Shown one piece after another: positions 1 to 9,793 of a stretch of 64,000 nucleotides of DNA. Both the position numbers and the translations under genes were made by a program. How positions within the stretch are numbered: position 1 is the stretch's first letter; every line of letters begins with the position of its first letter. The DNA comes from JANQGG01 sp964642175 (GTDB lineage: Bacteria > Bacteroidota > Chlorobiia > Chlorobiales > Chloroherpetonaceae), in the NCBI GenBank assembly GCA_964642175.1, contig CAZXOK010000008.1, forward strand, positions 69,067 through 133,066. Reading direction: 5' to 3'. The notes under the pieces are model-generated. The model saw only the letters and a list, made by a program, of their open reading frames with translations, searched no databases and was not told where the DNA came from.

Positions 1-1
1 C

Positions 2-937
2 CTTTTATTTGTAGATGATGAACCTCTGATTTTGCAATCTCTCGAAATCCTTTTCCATAGGGACTACAATGTTATCACCTGCACCGAACCCAAAAAAGCC
101 CTCAACATTGTAAGGCAGGAAAAAATCTCTGTTATTGTTAGTGATCAGCGCATGCCCGGGCTTACAGGTGTTGAGCTGCTCAGAGAAATAAAGGATATTT
201 CACCTCAAACCATACGCATTCTGCTTACCGGCTACTCAGATCTTCAGGCAATTATCGATTCAGTTAATGTTGGGGAGATCTTTCGTTACATTAATAAACC
301 CTGGCGAATCAACAAACTTCGCGATACGATCCATTTTGCCGTAAAAGTTGCCAATGAACGGGCATGGCTGAACACCCAGAAAATCAATTTTCAAGAACAG
401 AATAACATGATGGTCCAAACAAAAGAAGAAGAGAAAAAGCATGTGCTCTTCCTGGATCAAAACGAAAGCCATCTTAAGATTTATAAAGATTTTTTTGCCG
501 ACAAGTACATTACACATATTGCCAACTCTGCTGAGCATGCCTACAGGATCATGGAAGCGACTCCAATAGCCGTTATCTCCAGCGATATTCACTCGCACCT
601 TTCACAGGCCGGGGAATTTCTTGTGGCTGTAAAAGAAAAATACCCCAATATGGTACTGGTATTGATAACCGATGTTCGCGATGCCAACCTAACTATAAAG
701 CTCATTAACCAGGGTCATGTTTACCGATACCTGATTAAACCGTTTCCGAAAGAATCCCTGCGTTTAACCATCGATTCTGCTGTGCTTCATCATAAAGTCA
801 TTTCCGAAAGCCCCAATGACAATCTAAAGATCCAGGAACAATTGAAGTACAATCAGACCATTGATCATAACATTCGCAGTTACACTGAACTGATGAATGC
901 TGTGAAGAAAAATTTTGACACCCGTTCAACTTATTAG
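2..937 (+). CDS. Two-receiver response regulator, 5' end outside window
   Basis: The frame is open from base 2, so the gene starts before the window. The visible part begins with a receiver domain: an acidic pair FVDDEP, the phospho-acceptor Asp in VIVSDQRMPG, the Thr of LLTGYSD and the Lys of NKPW are all present. A linker rich in Q and E (about residues 125-145) leads to a second receiver-like domain with FLDQNE, an Asp in SSDI and a Lys in IKPFP. A short helical tail follows and there is no DNA-binding, GGDEF or HD-GYP output domain. It probably acts as a phosphorelay or protein-interaction regulator; the sensor partner is not visible. The Thr/Lys switch residues make the first domain the more certain active receiver. 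Confidence 0.8.
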   Translation, partial: LLFVDDEPLILQSLEILFHRDYNVITCTEPKKALNIVRQEKISVIVSDQRMPGLTGVELLREIKDISPQTIRILLTGYSDLQAIIDSVNVGEIFRYINKPWRINKLRDTIHFAVKVANERAWLNTQKINFQEQNNMMVQTKEEEKKHVLFLDQNESHLKIYKDFFADKYITHIANSAEHAYRIMEATPIAVISSDIHSHLSQAGEFLVAVKEKYPNMVLVLITDVRDANLTIKLINQGHVYRYLIKPFPKESLRLTIDSAVLHHKVISESPNDNLKIQEQLKYNQTIDHNIRSYTELMNAVKKNFDTRSTY

Positions 938-1031
938 CTGCTTGCTGAAGATTCAAGATATGGCCCAAGGCATAGGAAATTGATTGATCTGTGTTATATT
1001 GGGTGACTTAACATGAGCTGTGGTCTATTGC

Positions 1032-1661
1032 ATGCATTTGAAACTTGAACACCTAACCAAGCGTTTTGGCCGGTCCATTGTTTTCCGGGATATATCGCTT
1101 GATCTTAACCCAACCGAGTACCTGGCAGTTCGTGGCTCCAATGGCAGCGGGAAATCCACCTTGCTGAAAACAATGTTAGGTGTGCTATCACCAAGTTCAG
1201 GTCGCGCAGTTTTTACCCGAGATGGTAAACCTGTAGAACCTTCCGATGTTTTAATGAATGTTGGTTTTTGCGCGCCCTATTTAAATTTATATGAACACTT
1301 GAGCGCCGAAGAGAACATTTTGTTTCATCTCAACGGCCTGGGTAAAAAACCACAACCAACAAAGTTCCAGGAGTTATTTGATTATTTCCAACTTTCCAAT
1401 GCTCGCCATAAGTACCTTAAAACCTTTTCTTCGGGTATGATCCAGCGCACCAGACTTATACAGGCGTTAGTCTCCGATCCCGATATTCTTGTTTTAGATG
1501 AGCCAACCGCTACCCTGGACAGCCGTGGCCATGAACTGTTACATGAGTACCTTGGTTCTTTAAAAGCCGGCACGGATACTATGGTGATCATAGCCAGTAA
1601 CGACAATCAGGATCTCAGGCATTGCGATCGTGAATTGAACATTGAGAATTTTAAGCCCTAA
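1032..1661 (+). CDS. ABC transporter ATP-binding protein (CcmA-like size)
   Basis: A 209-residue ATPase subunit. The Walker A motif is GSNGSGKST, the signature is FSSGMIQR (the usual LSGGQ is degenerate) and the Walker B is ILVLDEPTATLD. The compact length and the gene's position as a single ATPase resemble heme-exporter CcmA and related small ABC ATPases. No CcmB or other permease lies beside it, so the substrate is unknown. I chose the ATG at 1032 (MHLKLEHLTK). A GTG four codons upstream at 1020 is also in frame but adds residues that do not fit the family's start. The stop lies 8 bp before rnr, so the two genes are probably co-transcribed. Confidence 0.8.
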   Translation: MHLKLEHLTKRFGRSIVFRDISLDLNPTEYLAVRGSNGSGKSTLLKTMLGVLSPSSGRAVFTRDGKPVEPSDVLMNVGFCAPYLNLYEHLSAEENILFHLNGLGKKPQPTKFQELFDYFQLSNARHKYLKTFSSGMIQRTRLIQALVSDPDILVLDEPTATLDSRGHELLHEYLGSLKAGTDTMVIIASNDNQDLRHCDRELNIENFKP

Positions 1662-1669
1662 CCTACATT

Positions 1670-4036
1670 ATGAAAAAACACAAAGATAAGCACCGCAAAC
1701 ACAGGCATAAGCATCGCCCGCAAAAGCAACAGAAATCCAATGATCGCGCCCGGCCCGATGACCCGATAAAAATTAATGAATTCCTGTTCCGGCAAGGCCA
1801 GAAAGCTATTGCCGCAGAAATTGTTCACTTCTTAACTGAAAAAGACGCCCGTTTCCGCTCAGTAGACCTGGCCAAACAACTTGGGTACGACAGCTCCAGC
1901 GACCTTCCCGGTTTCTGGTACGTGCTGCACAGGCTTCAGGAAGATGGCACCGTCGATAAAGACAGTGATCGTTGCTATGGGATCCCTTCAGCCGATACCA
2001 TTTCATATACCGATCCTATTACCAAGGAACCTTCTTATAAACTTGAGGCCCAAAACCAATACAAGGAAAACGAAGTCTATGTTGGGCGTATTTCCACACA
2101 CCCCAACGGATATGGGTTTGTATCGGTAGATAATTATGATGATGATATTTTCGTCCCGGCCGGAGAACTGGAATTTGTGATCCATCAGGACTTGGTTGAA
2201 GTAATGGTGACCAATGTTCCCAGCACCTACTCGGGCAAAAAAACACCGCACGAGCGTTGCGAAGGCGCCATCAAAAAACTGGTGGAGCGCCCGCTTAAGG
2301 AAATTGTGGGAGTAATCCGCCGCCGCAACCGCAAATTTGAACTCATTGCCGATAACAGCCGTATTCTGCCCGAGATCACCATTAAACTCAAAGATGCTCA
2401 GAATGCCAAGGATGGTCATAAAGTGGTGGTGCATGAGCTGGAGTTCATGGAATCATCTAAAATACAGGCCAGGGTAAAAGAGATCCTTGGCCAGGCCGGG
2501 GACTCAAATGTGGAAGTTACCTCGATAGTCCGCTCAATGGGCATAGATGAAACATTCCCCGACTCAGTGCTTGAAGAAACATCCGGCATTTCCGGTGAAA
2601 TTACAGATAAAGAACTGGCCAGCCGTACAGATATGCGCCAGAAGATCACATTTACCATCGATCCGTTCGATGCCAAGGATTTTGATGATGCCCTTTCTCT
2701 GGAGGTTCTTGAAGACGGCAACTACCAGGTGGGCATTCATATTGCCGATGTCTCGCATTATGTGACCGAAAACACCAGGCTCGATGAGGAAGCCTTTAAA
2801 CGCAGCACCTCGGTCTACCTGGTCGACAGGGTCATTCCCATGCTGCCTTCCAAGCTTTCGGAAAATATCTGCAGTCTGGTTCCCAACAAGGATCGGCTGG
2901 CATACTCGGTTATGGCAAAACTCTCCGAAGATGGCCAGGTGTTGGATTACAGCATTGAAAAAACCGTGATCAACTCAAAACGCCGATTTACCTACGAAGA
3001 AGCCCATAAAATAATTGCAGAAGGCTCCGGTGAGTTTTGTTACGAACTTCAAAAACTCAACGAATTGAGCCTGAAAGTCCACGACGAACGCTTTAAAGTT
3101 GGCGGTCTGGATTTTGATACAGACGAAATCAAATTCAGACTGGACGAAAATGGAAAACCCATAGAACTGATTAAAAAGATCAGGCTGGACTCCCACAGGT
3201 TGATTGAAGAGTTTATGCTGCTGGCCAATAAACTGGTGGCCTCTCATATTTCCACGCATTTCCAGACCGAAAAACTGGCTTATCCAAGTGTTTATCGAGT
3301 GCATGACACACCAAAACAGGAGCGTATTGTTCTTCTGGCCGATTTTGTACGCCGGCTTGGATTCCAGATAGAGCTGAAACGCAATGGCAAGAACAATGCT
3401 ATCGTCAGTTCGTTTGCCTTGCGCGAGCTGCTTAAGCAGGTGCATGGCACCAACTACGAGTTCCTGGTCAATGAAATTGCCATCCGCTCTATGGCTAAAG
3501 CTATTTACAGTCCGCAGAACATTGGCCATTTCGGACTGGGTTTTTCAAATTATACCCACTTTACCTCGCCCATTCGCCGCTACCCCGACCTGATCATTCA
3601 TCGCCTGCTCTTTGAGTACGAAGAGCGCCGGAAACTCAAGCGTAAAGTACTTAAAAAACGCCTCGGCAAGCTCAATGTTCTGGTGCCTGAAATGTGCGAA
3701 CATGCCAGCCTGCAGGAGCAGAATGCTGTTGAAGCTGAGCGAAATTCCATCAAGTTTAAGCAGGCCGAATACATGGCCGATCGTATTGGCGAAAAATTTA
3801 AAGGGATTATTTCGGGTGTAACCGAATTTGGGTTATATGTGCGCCTTATCGATACCGGTGTGGAGGGTTTGGTTCATATTAAAAACCTTCAGGACGACTA
3901 TTACGAGTTTGATGAGCAAACCTATTCATTGGTTGGAAAACGCAAACATCGTCGTTTCCAGATGGGCTCATTTTTAATGGTAAGCGTTTCGCATGTGGAT
4001 CTTCGCAAACGCACCATCGATTTAGAGATTCTGTAA
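1670..4036 (+). CDS. rnr: Ribonuclease R
   Basis: A 788-residue RNase II/R family 3'-5' exoribonuclease, which degrades structured RNA. The N-terminus is a very basic Lys/His/Arg stretch (about residues 1-30), followed by a winged-helix region, cold-shock-like OB domains (around GYGFVSVDNYDDDIFVP) and the RNB catalytic domain. The catalytic acidic motif DPFDAKDFDD lies near residues 329-338. The conserved SPIRRYPDL motif sits late in RNB, and a C-terminal S1 domain contains FKGIISGVTEFGLYV. Length and domain order are those of RNase R, not RNase II. It follows an ABC ATPase gene after 8 bp. Confidence 0.95.
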   Translation: MKKHKDKHRKHRHKHRPQKQQKSNDRARPDDPIKINEFLFRQGQKAIAAEIVHFLTEKDARFRSVDLAKQLGYDSSSDLPGFWYVLHRLQEDGTVDKDSDRCYGIPSADTISYTDPITKEPSYKLEAQNQYKENEVYVGRISTHPNGYGFVSVDNYDDDIFVPAGELEFVIHQDLVEVMVTNVPSTYSGKKTPHERCEGAIKKLVERPLKEIVGVIRRRNRKFELIADNSRILPEITIKLKDAQNAKDGHKVVVHELEFMESSKIQARVKEILGQAGDSNVEVTSIVRSMGIDETFPDSVLEETSGISGEITDKELASRTDMRQKITFTIDPFDAKDFDDALSLEVLEDGNYQVGIHIADVSHYVTENTRLDEEAFKRSTSVYLVDRVIPMLPSKLSENICSLVPNKDRLAYSVMAKLSEDGQVLDYSIEKTVINSKRRFTYEEAHKIIAEGSGEFCYELQKLNELSLKVHDERFKVGGLDFDTDEIKFRLDENGKPIELIKKIRLDSHRLIEEFMLLANKLVASHISTHFQTEKLAYPSVYRVHDTPKQERIVLLADFVRRLGFQIELKRNGKNNAIVSSFALRELLKQVHGTNYEFLVNEIAIRSMAKAIYSPQNIGHFGLGFSNYTHFTSPIRRYPDLIIHRLLFEYEERRKLKRKVLKKRLGKLNVLVPEMCEHASLQEQNAVEAERNSIKFKQAEYMADRIGEKFKGIISGVTEFGLYVRLIDTGVEGLVHIKNLQDDYYEFDEQTYSLVGKRKHRRFQMGSFLMVSVSHVDLRKRTIDLEIL

Positions 4037-4183
4037 GTTGCCGGATTTATGCACAAACACTTTATTGAATGCAATCCTGAAATTTAGTGCATGAGTTTAG
4101 CGTTTTATTTCATACAATAATTTCGCAAGTAAGAGTTTGCGGATTTATTATAGAATAAAAAGTCTACATTCTTCTATCTGTTT

Positions 4184-7100
4184 ATGACCATCACATCGAT
4201 TCATTTGTTACGCCGTTGGATAGCTCTTTTCGCCCTGGTTTTCATGGTTTTGGCACCTCTACAACATGCCTGGGCACAATATTTTTCGTTTGGTAAAAAC
4301 AAAGTCCAGTACGAGGATTTCGATTGGCGTTATGTCCAATCCGAGCACTTTGATGTCTATTTCACCCAGGGTGGTGAGTACCTGGCAAAATTTACGGCCG
4401 ATGTCTCTGAATATGCCTACCAGACCATTCGCCGCGATTTCCGCCACGAGATCAACAACCGCATTGCCATCATTATTTTTAAATCCCACAACGATTTCCA
4501 GCAAAACAATGTCATTCGTCAGTATTTAGGCGAAGGGGTTGGTGGTGTAACCGAATTGTATAAAAACCGCGTGGTGATCCCATTCGAAGGAGATTATCAG
4601 AAATTCCGACACGTGATCCATCACGAGCTCATCCATGCCGTGGTCAATGATATGATCTATGGCGGGTCGCTTCAGAATGCAATTGTCAATAACATTCGCG
4701 CCAACATCCCCTTGTGGTTCAACGAAGGTATCGCCGAATACCAATCCCTGGAGTGGGACACCAATTCCGACATGTTTATCAGCGATGCTATCCTGAACAC
4801 CTATCTCCCCGAAATATCCCGCCTCGGCGGTTATTTTGCCTACAGGGGCGGCCAGTCGGTTTTCCGTTACATCTCAAAGAAATACGGTCGCGAAAAGATC
4901 GGTGAGATTATGCAGCGACTGCGTGCCACACGCAATGTCGACAGGGCCTTTAAACGCGCCCTGGGCCTGAATGTAAAAGAACTCTCCGAGAAATGGCAGC
5001 GCGATCTTAAAGTAACCTACTGGCCCGAAATAGCCCGGCGCGAAAACATCAATGCCATCATGAAAAAACTCACTGATCATGAGAAAGATGGCAGCAATTA
5101 CAACACCTCCCCGTCCATTTCACCCCAGGGTGATAAGTTTGCATTCATCACCGATAAAAGCGGCTACTTTGAGCTCTATATTGGCTCCACCATTAAAAAG
5201 GATGAGTTTTACCCGCTGGCCAGTACACGCGATTCACGCAACTTTGAACAGCTCAAGATCCTGACACCCGGCATTACCTGGTCGCCAGATGGCAGCCAGA
5301 TCGCCCTGGCCACCAAAGCCGGCGACAGTGATGCGATAATGATCCTGGATATTGAAGATCGCGACTCACGTAAGATCACCTTCGACCTCGATGGTATATT
5401 CTCCGTAAGCTGGTCCCAGGATGGCAAAGCCTTAACATTTGTTGGCAGCAAAGACTACAAAAGCGATATTTACACGTACTCATTTGAAAGCGAAAATCTT
5501 GTAAATCTCACCAAAGATGTCTATTCCGACAGCTATCCCACCTGGTCGCCGGATGGCAAAACCATTTACTTTTCATCCGATCGAACCAGCCATCTTTCTG
5601 ATGAAAAAACGCAACTCACCGGTTCAGACATTGCCCCGGGGCAGAAAAACAGCCCGGTTAAAATGCAAATGCACGATTTCTCCCAGTTGGATTTATATGC
5701 CGTTGATGTGGCCACCGGAAAGATCACACGCCTCACAAATACAGAAGGTGTAGATGAGAATTCTCCCGTCTGTTCACCCGATGGCAAAAGCCTGCTATTT
5801 GTGTCTGATCTGAACGGTGTCTATAACATCTATCGTCTCGATCTGGATAACCCTACATTCAACATTTCTCAAAACGGATTGCCCGGATACAGCCCGGTTA
5901 CTGATCTGTTGACCGGTATTCGCCAGATTTCCTTATCCAAAGACGGCTCCAAGCTCCTTGGTATCGGCCTGGATAAGGCCGGGTTTGATATTTATATGCT
6001 CCGTATGCCGTTCTCAAGAAGCATAAAAAAATCACAACTTACAGCCGAAGGTCAGCTCCAGAAAACCCAATGGGGTCAGGAAATGGTTCGTATCCACAAC
6101 GATCATTTTAACGCTGTAACCAACCGATCCACCAAAACCGTAACAAAAACTCCGGTTCGAAGCGTTTTTAATGCTGATATGCAGCAAACGTCCCTGGCTT
6201 TTAAACAAGCTGATACAGCCATGGCAAACCCGGAATCCTTACCGGACACAACGAAGGCTGATGCCGATAAAAAAGGGTTTGAAAACGTGGAACTGGATCT
6301 GAAAAATTTTGTATTTGATAAGAACTTTGTAGAGTCGTTCAACAAGGAAAAAGAAGAAAAAGAGGAAAAGAAGAAACCCAAAAAAGAGCGCTTTGGCGAG
6401 CGACGCGACAACTCCGGCGACTATGCCGTTAAAAAATACAAACTCTCCTTCTCGCCCGATATCATTTATGGAGCAGCCCAATATGATGCGCTTTACGGCG
6501 CCAGTGGTGCGGCATTGTTCTCGTTCAGCGATCTGCTGGGCAATCATAATTTTACCATATTTACCAACCTCCAGATTGATCTTCAAAACAGCGATTACGG
6601 ATTCAGCTACCTTTATTTACCAAATCGCATCAATTATGGGCTGAGCGCATTTCACCAGGCCCGTTACCTGAGTATAGAGCAGTCCGACGGGTTCGACGAC
6701 TTTTTCCGCTACCGCATTTACGGTGGCTCCTTGCTGGCCTCTTACCCGCTCAATCGCTTTAAACGCTTCGATCTTGGGTTGTCTTTCCTGAATCTCTCCA
6801 AGGAAAACCTGGATCGCGATCTGGGCAACGAAACCACCAGCTTTCTAAACCCAACACTGAGTTTCATCCACGATAACACCCTGCCCTGGCTTTATGCCCC
6901 GCTTTCGGGCACGCGTTACGGTCTGAACCTCTCCGGGGCTTACGGCGAAAAAGTAAAATTCGGTACCGTGCTGGGTGATTACCGCACATACATGAATTTC
7001 TGGCGTTATTATTCGTTTGCCTTCCGCCTCTCGGGTGCTGCCAGTTTTGGTGAAACCCCGCAGAAATTCTTTATCGGCGGCACACAAAACTGGATCAACC

Positions 7101-7525
7101 GTAAATTTGAGGACGACGCCATACCTGTGGAAGAGATCCAGGATTTTATTTTTACCACACCGGCCATACCCCTCCGCGGATTTAATTACAATACTGCTAA
7201 TGGCAATCGCTTTGCTCTGGCTAATATGGAACTGCGCTTCCCGTTCCTGCAATATCTGGCATTCGGACCGGTACCGATTCCTTTTTATTATGTAGAAGGT
7301 GTCTTGTTTACAGATATCGGCTCGGCCTGGAACGACAATGGCTTTCGTGGCACCATTATTAACGAAAATGGCAACCGCCGCCTCAACGACCTGCTATGGG
7401 GCTATGGCTGGGGTGTAAGAACCGTGCTGCTTTATTTTGTCTTGCGTTTCGATATGGCCTGGGCCAACGACTGGAGCGGCTCCTCGAAACCCACATTCTA
7501 CATCTCACTGGGCAGTGATTTTTAA
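4184..7525 (+). CDS. Secreted metalloprotease-like / TolB-propeller / outer-membrane barrel fusion
   Basis: A 1113-residue exported protein. Residues 1-32 form a signal peptide ending AWAQ. Residues about 40-290 resemble a peptidase-MA (gluzincin-like) domain, with HELIH at 147-151 and a downstream NEGIAEY (Glu181/Glu185) as candidate zinc ligands. Residues about 300-620 hold WD40-like/TolB propeller blades, seen as repeated SPDGK and SPQGD motifs. A low-complexity Lys/Glu segment follows. The last 350 or so residues (from about 760) are rich in alternating aromatic/polar strands, with an LSFSPDIIYG-type start and a terminal Phe, like a D15/BamA-type barrel. A zinc protease-like domain tied to an outer-membrane barrel is inferred; the substrate is unknown. 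A weak promoter-like TAATTTCG lies at 4118-4125. Confidence 0.75.
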   Translation: MTITSIHLLRRWIALFALVFMVLAPLQHAWAQYFSFGKNKVQYEDFDWRYVQSEHFDVYFTQGGEYLAKFTADVSEYAYQTIRRDFRHEINNRIAIIIFKSHNDFQQNNVIRQYLGEGVGGVTELYKNRVVIPFEGDYQKFRHVIHHELIHAVVNDMIYGGSLQNAIVNNIRANIPLWFNEGIAEYQSLEWDTNSDMFISDAILNTYLPEISRLGGYFAYRGGQSVFRYISKKYGREKIGEIMQRLRATRNVDRAFKRALGLNVKELSEKWQRDLKVTYWPEIARRENINAIMKKLTDHEKDGSNYNTSPSISPQGDKFAFITDKSGYFELYIGSTIKKDEFYPLASTRDSRNFEQLKILTPGITWSPDGSQIALATKAGDSDAIMILDIEDRDSRKITFDLDGIFSVSWSQDGKALTFVGSKDYKSDIYTYSFESENLVNLTKDVYSDSYPTWSPDGKTIYFSSDRTSHLSDEKTQLTGSDIAPGQKNSPVKMQMHDFSQLDLYAVDVATGKITRLTNTEGVDENSPVCSPDGKSLLFVSDLNGVYNIYRLDLDNPTFNISQNGLPGYSPVTDLLTGIRQISLSKDGSKLLGIGLDKAGFDIYMLRMPFSRSIKKSQLTAEGQLQKTQWGQEMVRIHNDHFNAVTNRSTKTVTKTPVRSVFNADMQQTSLAFKQADTAMANPESLPDTTKADADKKGFENVELDLKNFVFDKNFVESFNKEKEEKEEKKKPKKERFGERRDNSGDYAVKKYKLSFSPDIIYGAAQYDALYGASGAALFSFSDLLGNHNFTIFTNLQIDLQNSDYGFSYLYLPNRINYGLSAFHQARYLSIEQSDGFDDFFRYRIYGGSLLASYPLNRFKRFDLGLSFLNLSKENLDRDLGNETTSFLNPTLSFIHDNTLPWLYAPLSGTRYGLNLSGAYGEKVKFGTVLGDYRTYMNFWRYYSFAFRLSGAASFGETPQKFFIGGTQNWINRKFEDDAIPVEEIQDFIFTTPAIPLRGFNYNTANGNRFALANMELRFPFLQYLAFGPVPIPFYYVEGVLFTDIGSAWNDNGFRGTIINENGNRRLNDLLWGYGWGVRTVLLYFVLRFDMAWANDWSGSSKPTFYISLGSDF

Positions 7526-7576
7526 TTACCGGTCTTAAAGATGAACAAGGCAGAAATGGTTTAATGGTAGGTTGAC

Positions 7577-7951
7577 TTAAGGCTTGAGGAACGAGGCGAT
7601 ATCTTCCAGGGGTAGTTCCCATTCACTGATCTCACATCCATCCGACTCGGTCTCCCGGGGTAACACCACTTCGAAAGTTGCCTTTGGCGAGAGTACCTGC
7701 TGAACATAACATCTCTGGCCTTCACAGTAGACCACCCAGGCAAAACGTGGATCGTGCTGCAGCACAGCCACCTCTGCCCCATTCAAAAGCTTTTGCAAGT
7801 TCTGCCGCCATTTTACCACTAGTTCTTCAAGAGAGCACCCTTCAAAAGCATGGCATCCAAACCGCTCGGAAAACGCCCCGATCGTGATCTCTCCCAGGCG
7901 CTCACCATCCGGGCCTCTCTCTGCTGGTGGTAAAAGTTTAATTTCAAACAC
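7577..7951 (-). CDS. Hypothetical protein, 124 residues
   Basis: I do not recognise a family. The product is acidic, cytoplasmic in appearance and has no signal or membrane segment. It begins MFEIKLLPPAERGPDGERLG and contains one evident amphipathic helix around LEELVVKWRQNLQKLL. The start is a GTG at 7949-7951. It lies 52 bp from the end of the convergent large barrel gene and is followed at the far side by a short ankyrin gene on the same strand. The codon-level appearance is normal for the neighbourhood, so I take it as a real gene. Confidence 0.55.
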   Translation of the reverse strand: MFEIKLLPPAERGPDGERLGEITIGAFSERFGCHAFEGCSLEELVVKWRQNLQKLLNGAEVAVLQHDPRFAWVVYCEGQRCYVQQVLSPKATFEVVLPRETESDGCEISEWELPLEDIASFLKP

Positions 7952-8014
7952 TTATCTGAAGTTCAGGATTGTATGGTTTATGTTCAGATATACTTAATCC
8001 GGCAACAACACTTG

Positions 8015-8305
8015 TTACCACTTAGCGCCTGCCTGTTCGAGCAAATCAATCACTTCATATTTAGCATTAGATTCTGCGGCCATCAAAGCCGTCTTGCCAT
8101 ACATTTCCTTTGCATTCACATCGGCTTTTGCGGCAATCAACCGCTTCACTTCTGACAAGTTTCCCTCTTTTGCTGCCTCAATAAGTTTATTGCCGCTATT
8201 AGCCTCTGCATGTTGAGCAAAAACAACCGTGGATAAGGCACACAGGCATGCCAGGAAAATAATACGGGCATTTTTCCAATAATCTGGTTTTTGAATTAAA
8301 GTCAT
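8015..8305 (-). CDS. Small exported ankyrin-repeat protein
   Basis: A 96-residue protein. An N-terminal hydrophobic segment (IIFLACLCALSTVVFAQ) forms a signal peptide with likely cleavage after the FAQH region. The mature part carries about two ankyrin repeats: the first has EGNLSEVKRLIAAKADVNAKE and the second YGKTALMAAESNAKYEVIDLL. The probable site of action is the periplasm. Partners are unknown; such proteins usually bind other proteins. It is on the minus strand between two other short minus-strand genes, but with gaps of 63 and 189 bp, so an operon is not evident. Confidence 0.7.
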   Translation of the reverse strand: MTLIQKPDYWKNARIIFLACLCALSTVVFAQHAEANSGNKLIEAAKEGNLSEVKRLIAAKADVNAKEMYGKTALMAAESNAKYEVIDLLEQAGAKW

Positions 8306-8494
8306 GTTCAGATAGGTTTAATTATTGGTTTAAGCAATACGAACTCAGGGAACGGGGTACTACTAAACTTAAGAGCATTAAGAAGTTAAGGCATTTTCCG
8401 GCAAGATACCAAATGCGGCTTTAGAGGGGCCTTCTTAAATTTCAATCATTAAAAAGGCCCTGAAATGCTCAACCAATACGGCGCTTAACAGCAA

Positions 8495-8980
8495 CTAACT
8501 CACACTCAGGCAAATTTTTACCAGGTGATGGTTTTCGGGGTGCTTAGCAGGGTTGTTGAGGTAAAACTCGTAGCTCGGGCGAGACGTATCCATGCTTACA
8601 TTGTTCTCTCCGGCCCATTTTACAATGGCTGTCCAGGCCTCGGCATATTCCTGGGGGCCTGCAAGCTCAGCTTCCATAACAGCATAGTTGCCACCCGGCA
8701 GGGTTTTGGTTATAACCTCCCATTCTGCCGAAGTATTTTCGGGCACCGGGATGCACACTTCCACCGTCATGTCTTCAGGTTTTGTGGTTTCATAATCATC
8801 CGGGTAGGAGGAAAACAACGTCATTTTTTCAGTAATAAGCCCTTTCGGCCCGGCCCAGCCCATCAGGGTATCGATAAGGTTTTTAAAGATCTGTGCATTG
8901 CCAATGTAATTGCCTTTGTAGGACACAACGGCCACATGCATCTTGGGAAGGGATTCTAATTGAAGCTTGTGTTGGTTCAT
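8495..8980 (-). CDS. GyrI-like / effector-binding domain protein
   Basis: A stand-alone 161-residue domain of the GyrI-like (SOUL/AraC effector-binding, SBP_bac) fold. The start LPKMHVAVVSYKGNYIG is the usual first strand and turn of the fold. The middle VEVCIPVPENT and the later LPGGNYAVMEAELAGP match the conserved strand-helix pattern. There is no DNA-binding domain, so it is a single-domain small-molecule-binding protein. Family members bind or hydrolyse hydrophobic cations or act as gyrase-inhibitor homologues; the ligand here is unknown. An imperfect inverted repeat lies just beyond its stop, at 8423-8462. Confidence 0.75.
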   Translation of the reverse strand: MNQHKLQLESLPKMHVAVVSYKGNYIGNAQIFKNLIDTLMGWAGPKGLITEKMTLFSSYPDDYETTKPEDMTVEVCIPVPENTSAEWEVITKTLPGGNYAVMEAELAGPQEYAEAWTAIVKWAGENNVSMDTSRPSYEFYLNNPAKHPENHHLVKICLSVS

Positions 8981-9037
8981 GATCCTAACGGTTTTATGGT
9001 TTTGAAGTGCAAAAACAAACAGTGCAACACTGGTAAC

Positions 9038-9793
9038 TCAAAATCTTACAGCCACGCCTTTTTCGTGCAGGTACTCCTTGGCCTCGCGTATGGTATGCTG
9101 GCGAAAATGGAAAATCGAAGCGGCCAGCGCGGCATCGGCCCGGCCGTGTTCAAAGCCTTCGTACAGATGCTCCAGGGTGCCGGCCCCGCCCGAGGCGATC
9201 ACCGGAATGCCAATGGAGGTTGAAATCAGTTTCAGGCACTCGTTATCGTAGCCCGACTTGGTGCCATCGCGGTCCATGCTGGTGAGCAGGATCTCCCCGG
9301 CGCCCAGTTTTGTAACTTTCTGGGCCCACTCGTAAGCGTCCAGGCCCGTAGGTTGTTTGCCCGAGTGGGTAAAGACCTCGTAATGATCGCCAACGCGCTT
9401 TACATCCACAGCTACCACCACGGCCTGTGAGCCAAACTTCTCGGCCAGTTCTGAGATCAATTCCGGTTTATTGACCGCCGCGGTATTAACCGACACTTTA
9501 TCGGCCCCATGCAAAAACGCTTCCCGGGCGCGCTCCACCGAACTGATGCCTCCGCCAACCGTGAGCGGAATAAATACCTGCTCGGAGACTTTTAAGACTT
9601 CTTCTAGGGTGGTTCGGCGCGATTCAATTGAGGCTGAAATGTCCAGGAACACCAGCTCATCGGCCAGTTCCTGGTTGTAGTATTTGGATTGATCCAGAAT
9701 GGAGCCGGCATCGCGTAGTTCTTCGAACTGGACACCTTTTACCACGCGGCCATCTTTTACATCCAAACAGGGAATAATGCGTTTTGTAAGCAT
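9038..9793 (-). CDS. hisF: Imidazole glycerol phosphate synthase cyclase subunit
   Basis: A 251-residue (beta/alpha)8 barrel that closes the imidazole ring in histidine biosynthesis, using ammonia from HisH. The start RIIPCLDVKDGRVVKG carries the first catalytic Asp (residue 11). The second catalytic Asp lies in VAVDVKRV near residue 130. Phosphate-binding loops are seen as TVGGGI and IASGGAG. The length is standard. No other his gene is adjacent, so the pathway is scattered or lies outside the window. The start ATG at 9793 fits the family exactly. Confidence 0.96.
   Translation of the reverse strand: MLTKRIIPCLDVKDGRVVKGVQFEELRDAGSILDQSKYYNQELADELVFLDISASIESRRTTLEEVLKVSEQVFIPLTVGGGISSVERAREAFLHGADKVSVNTAAVNKPELISELAEKFGSQAVVVAVDVKRVGDHYEVFTHSGKQPTGLDAYEWAQKVTKLGAGEILLTSMDRDGTKSGYDNECLKLISTSIGIPVIASGGAGTLEHLYEGFEHGRADAALAASIFHFRQHTIREAKEYLHEKGVAVRF

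Noticed and set aside
8423..8462. Imperfect inverted repeat GGGGCCTTCTT / AAAAAGGCCC as terminator
   Set aside because: It lacks a T-tract on either strand and has stem mismatches, so I list it only as a note under the neighbouring gene.
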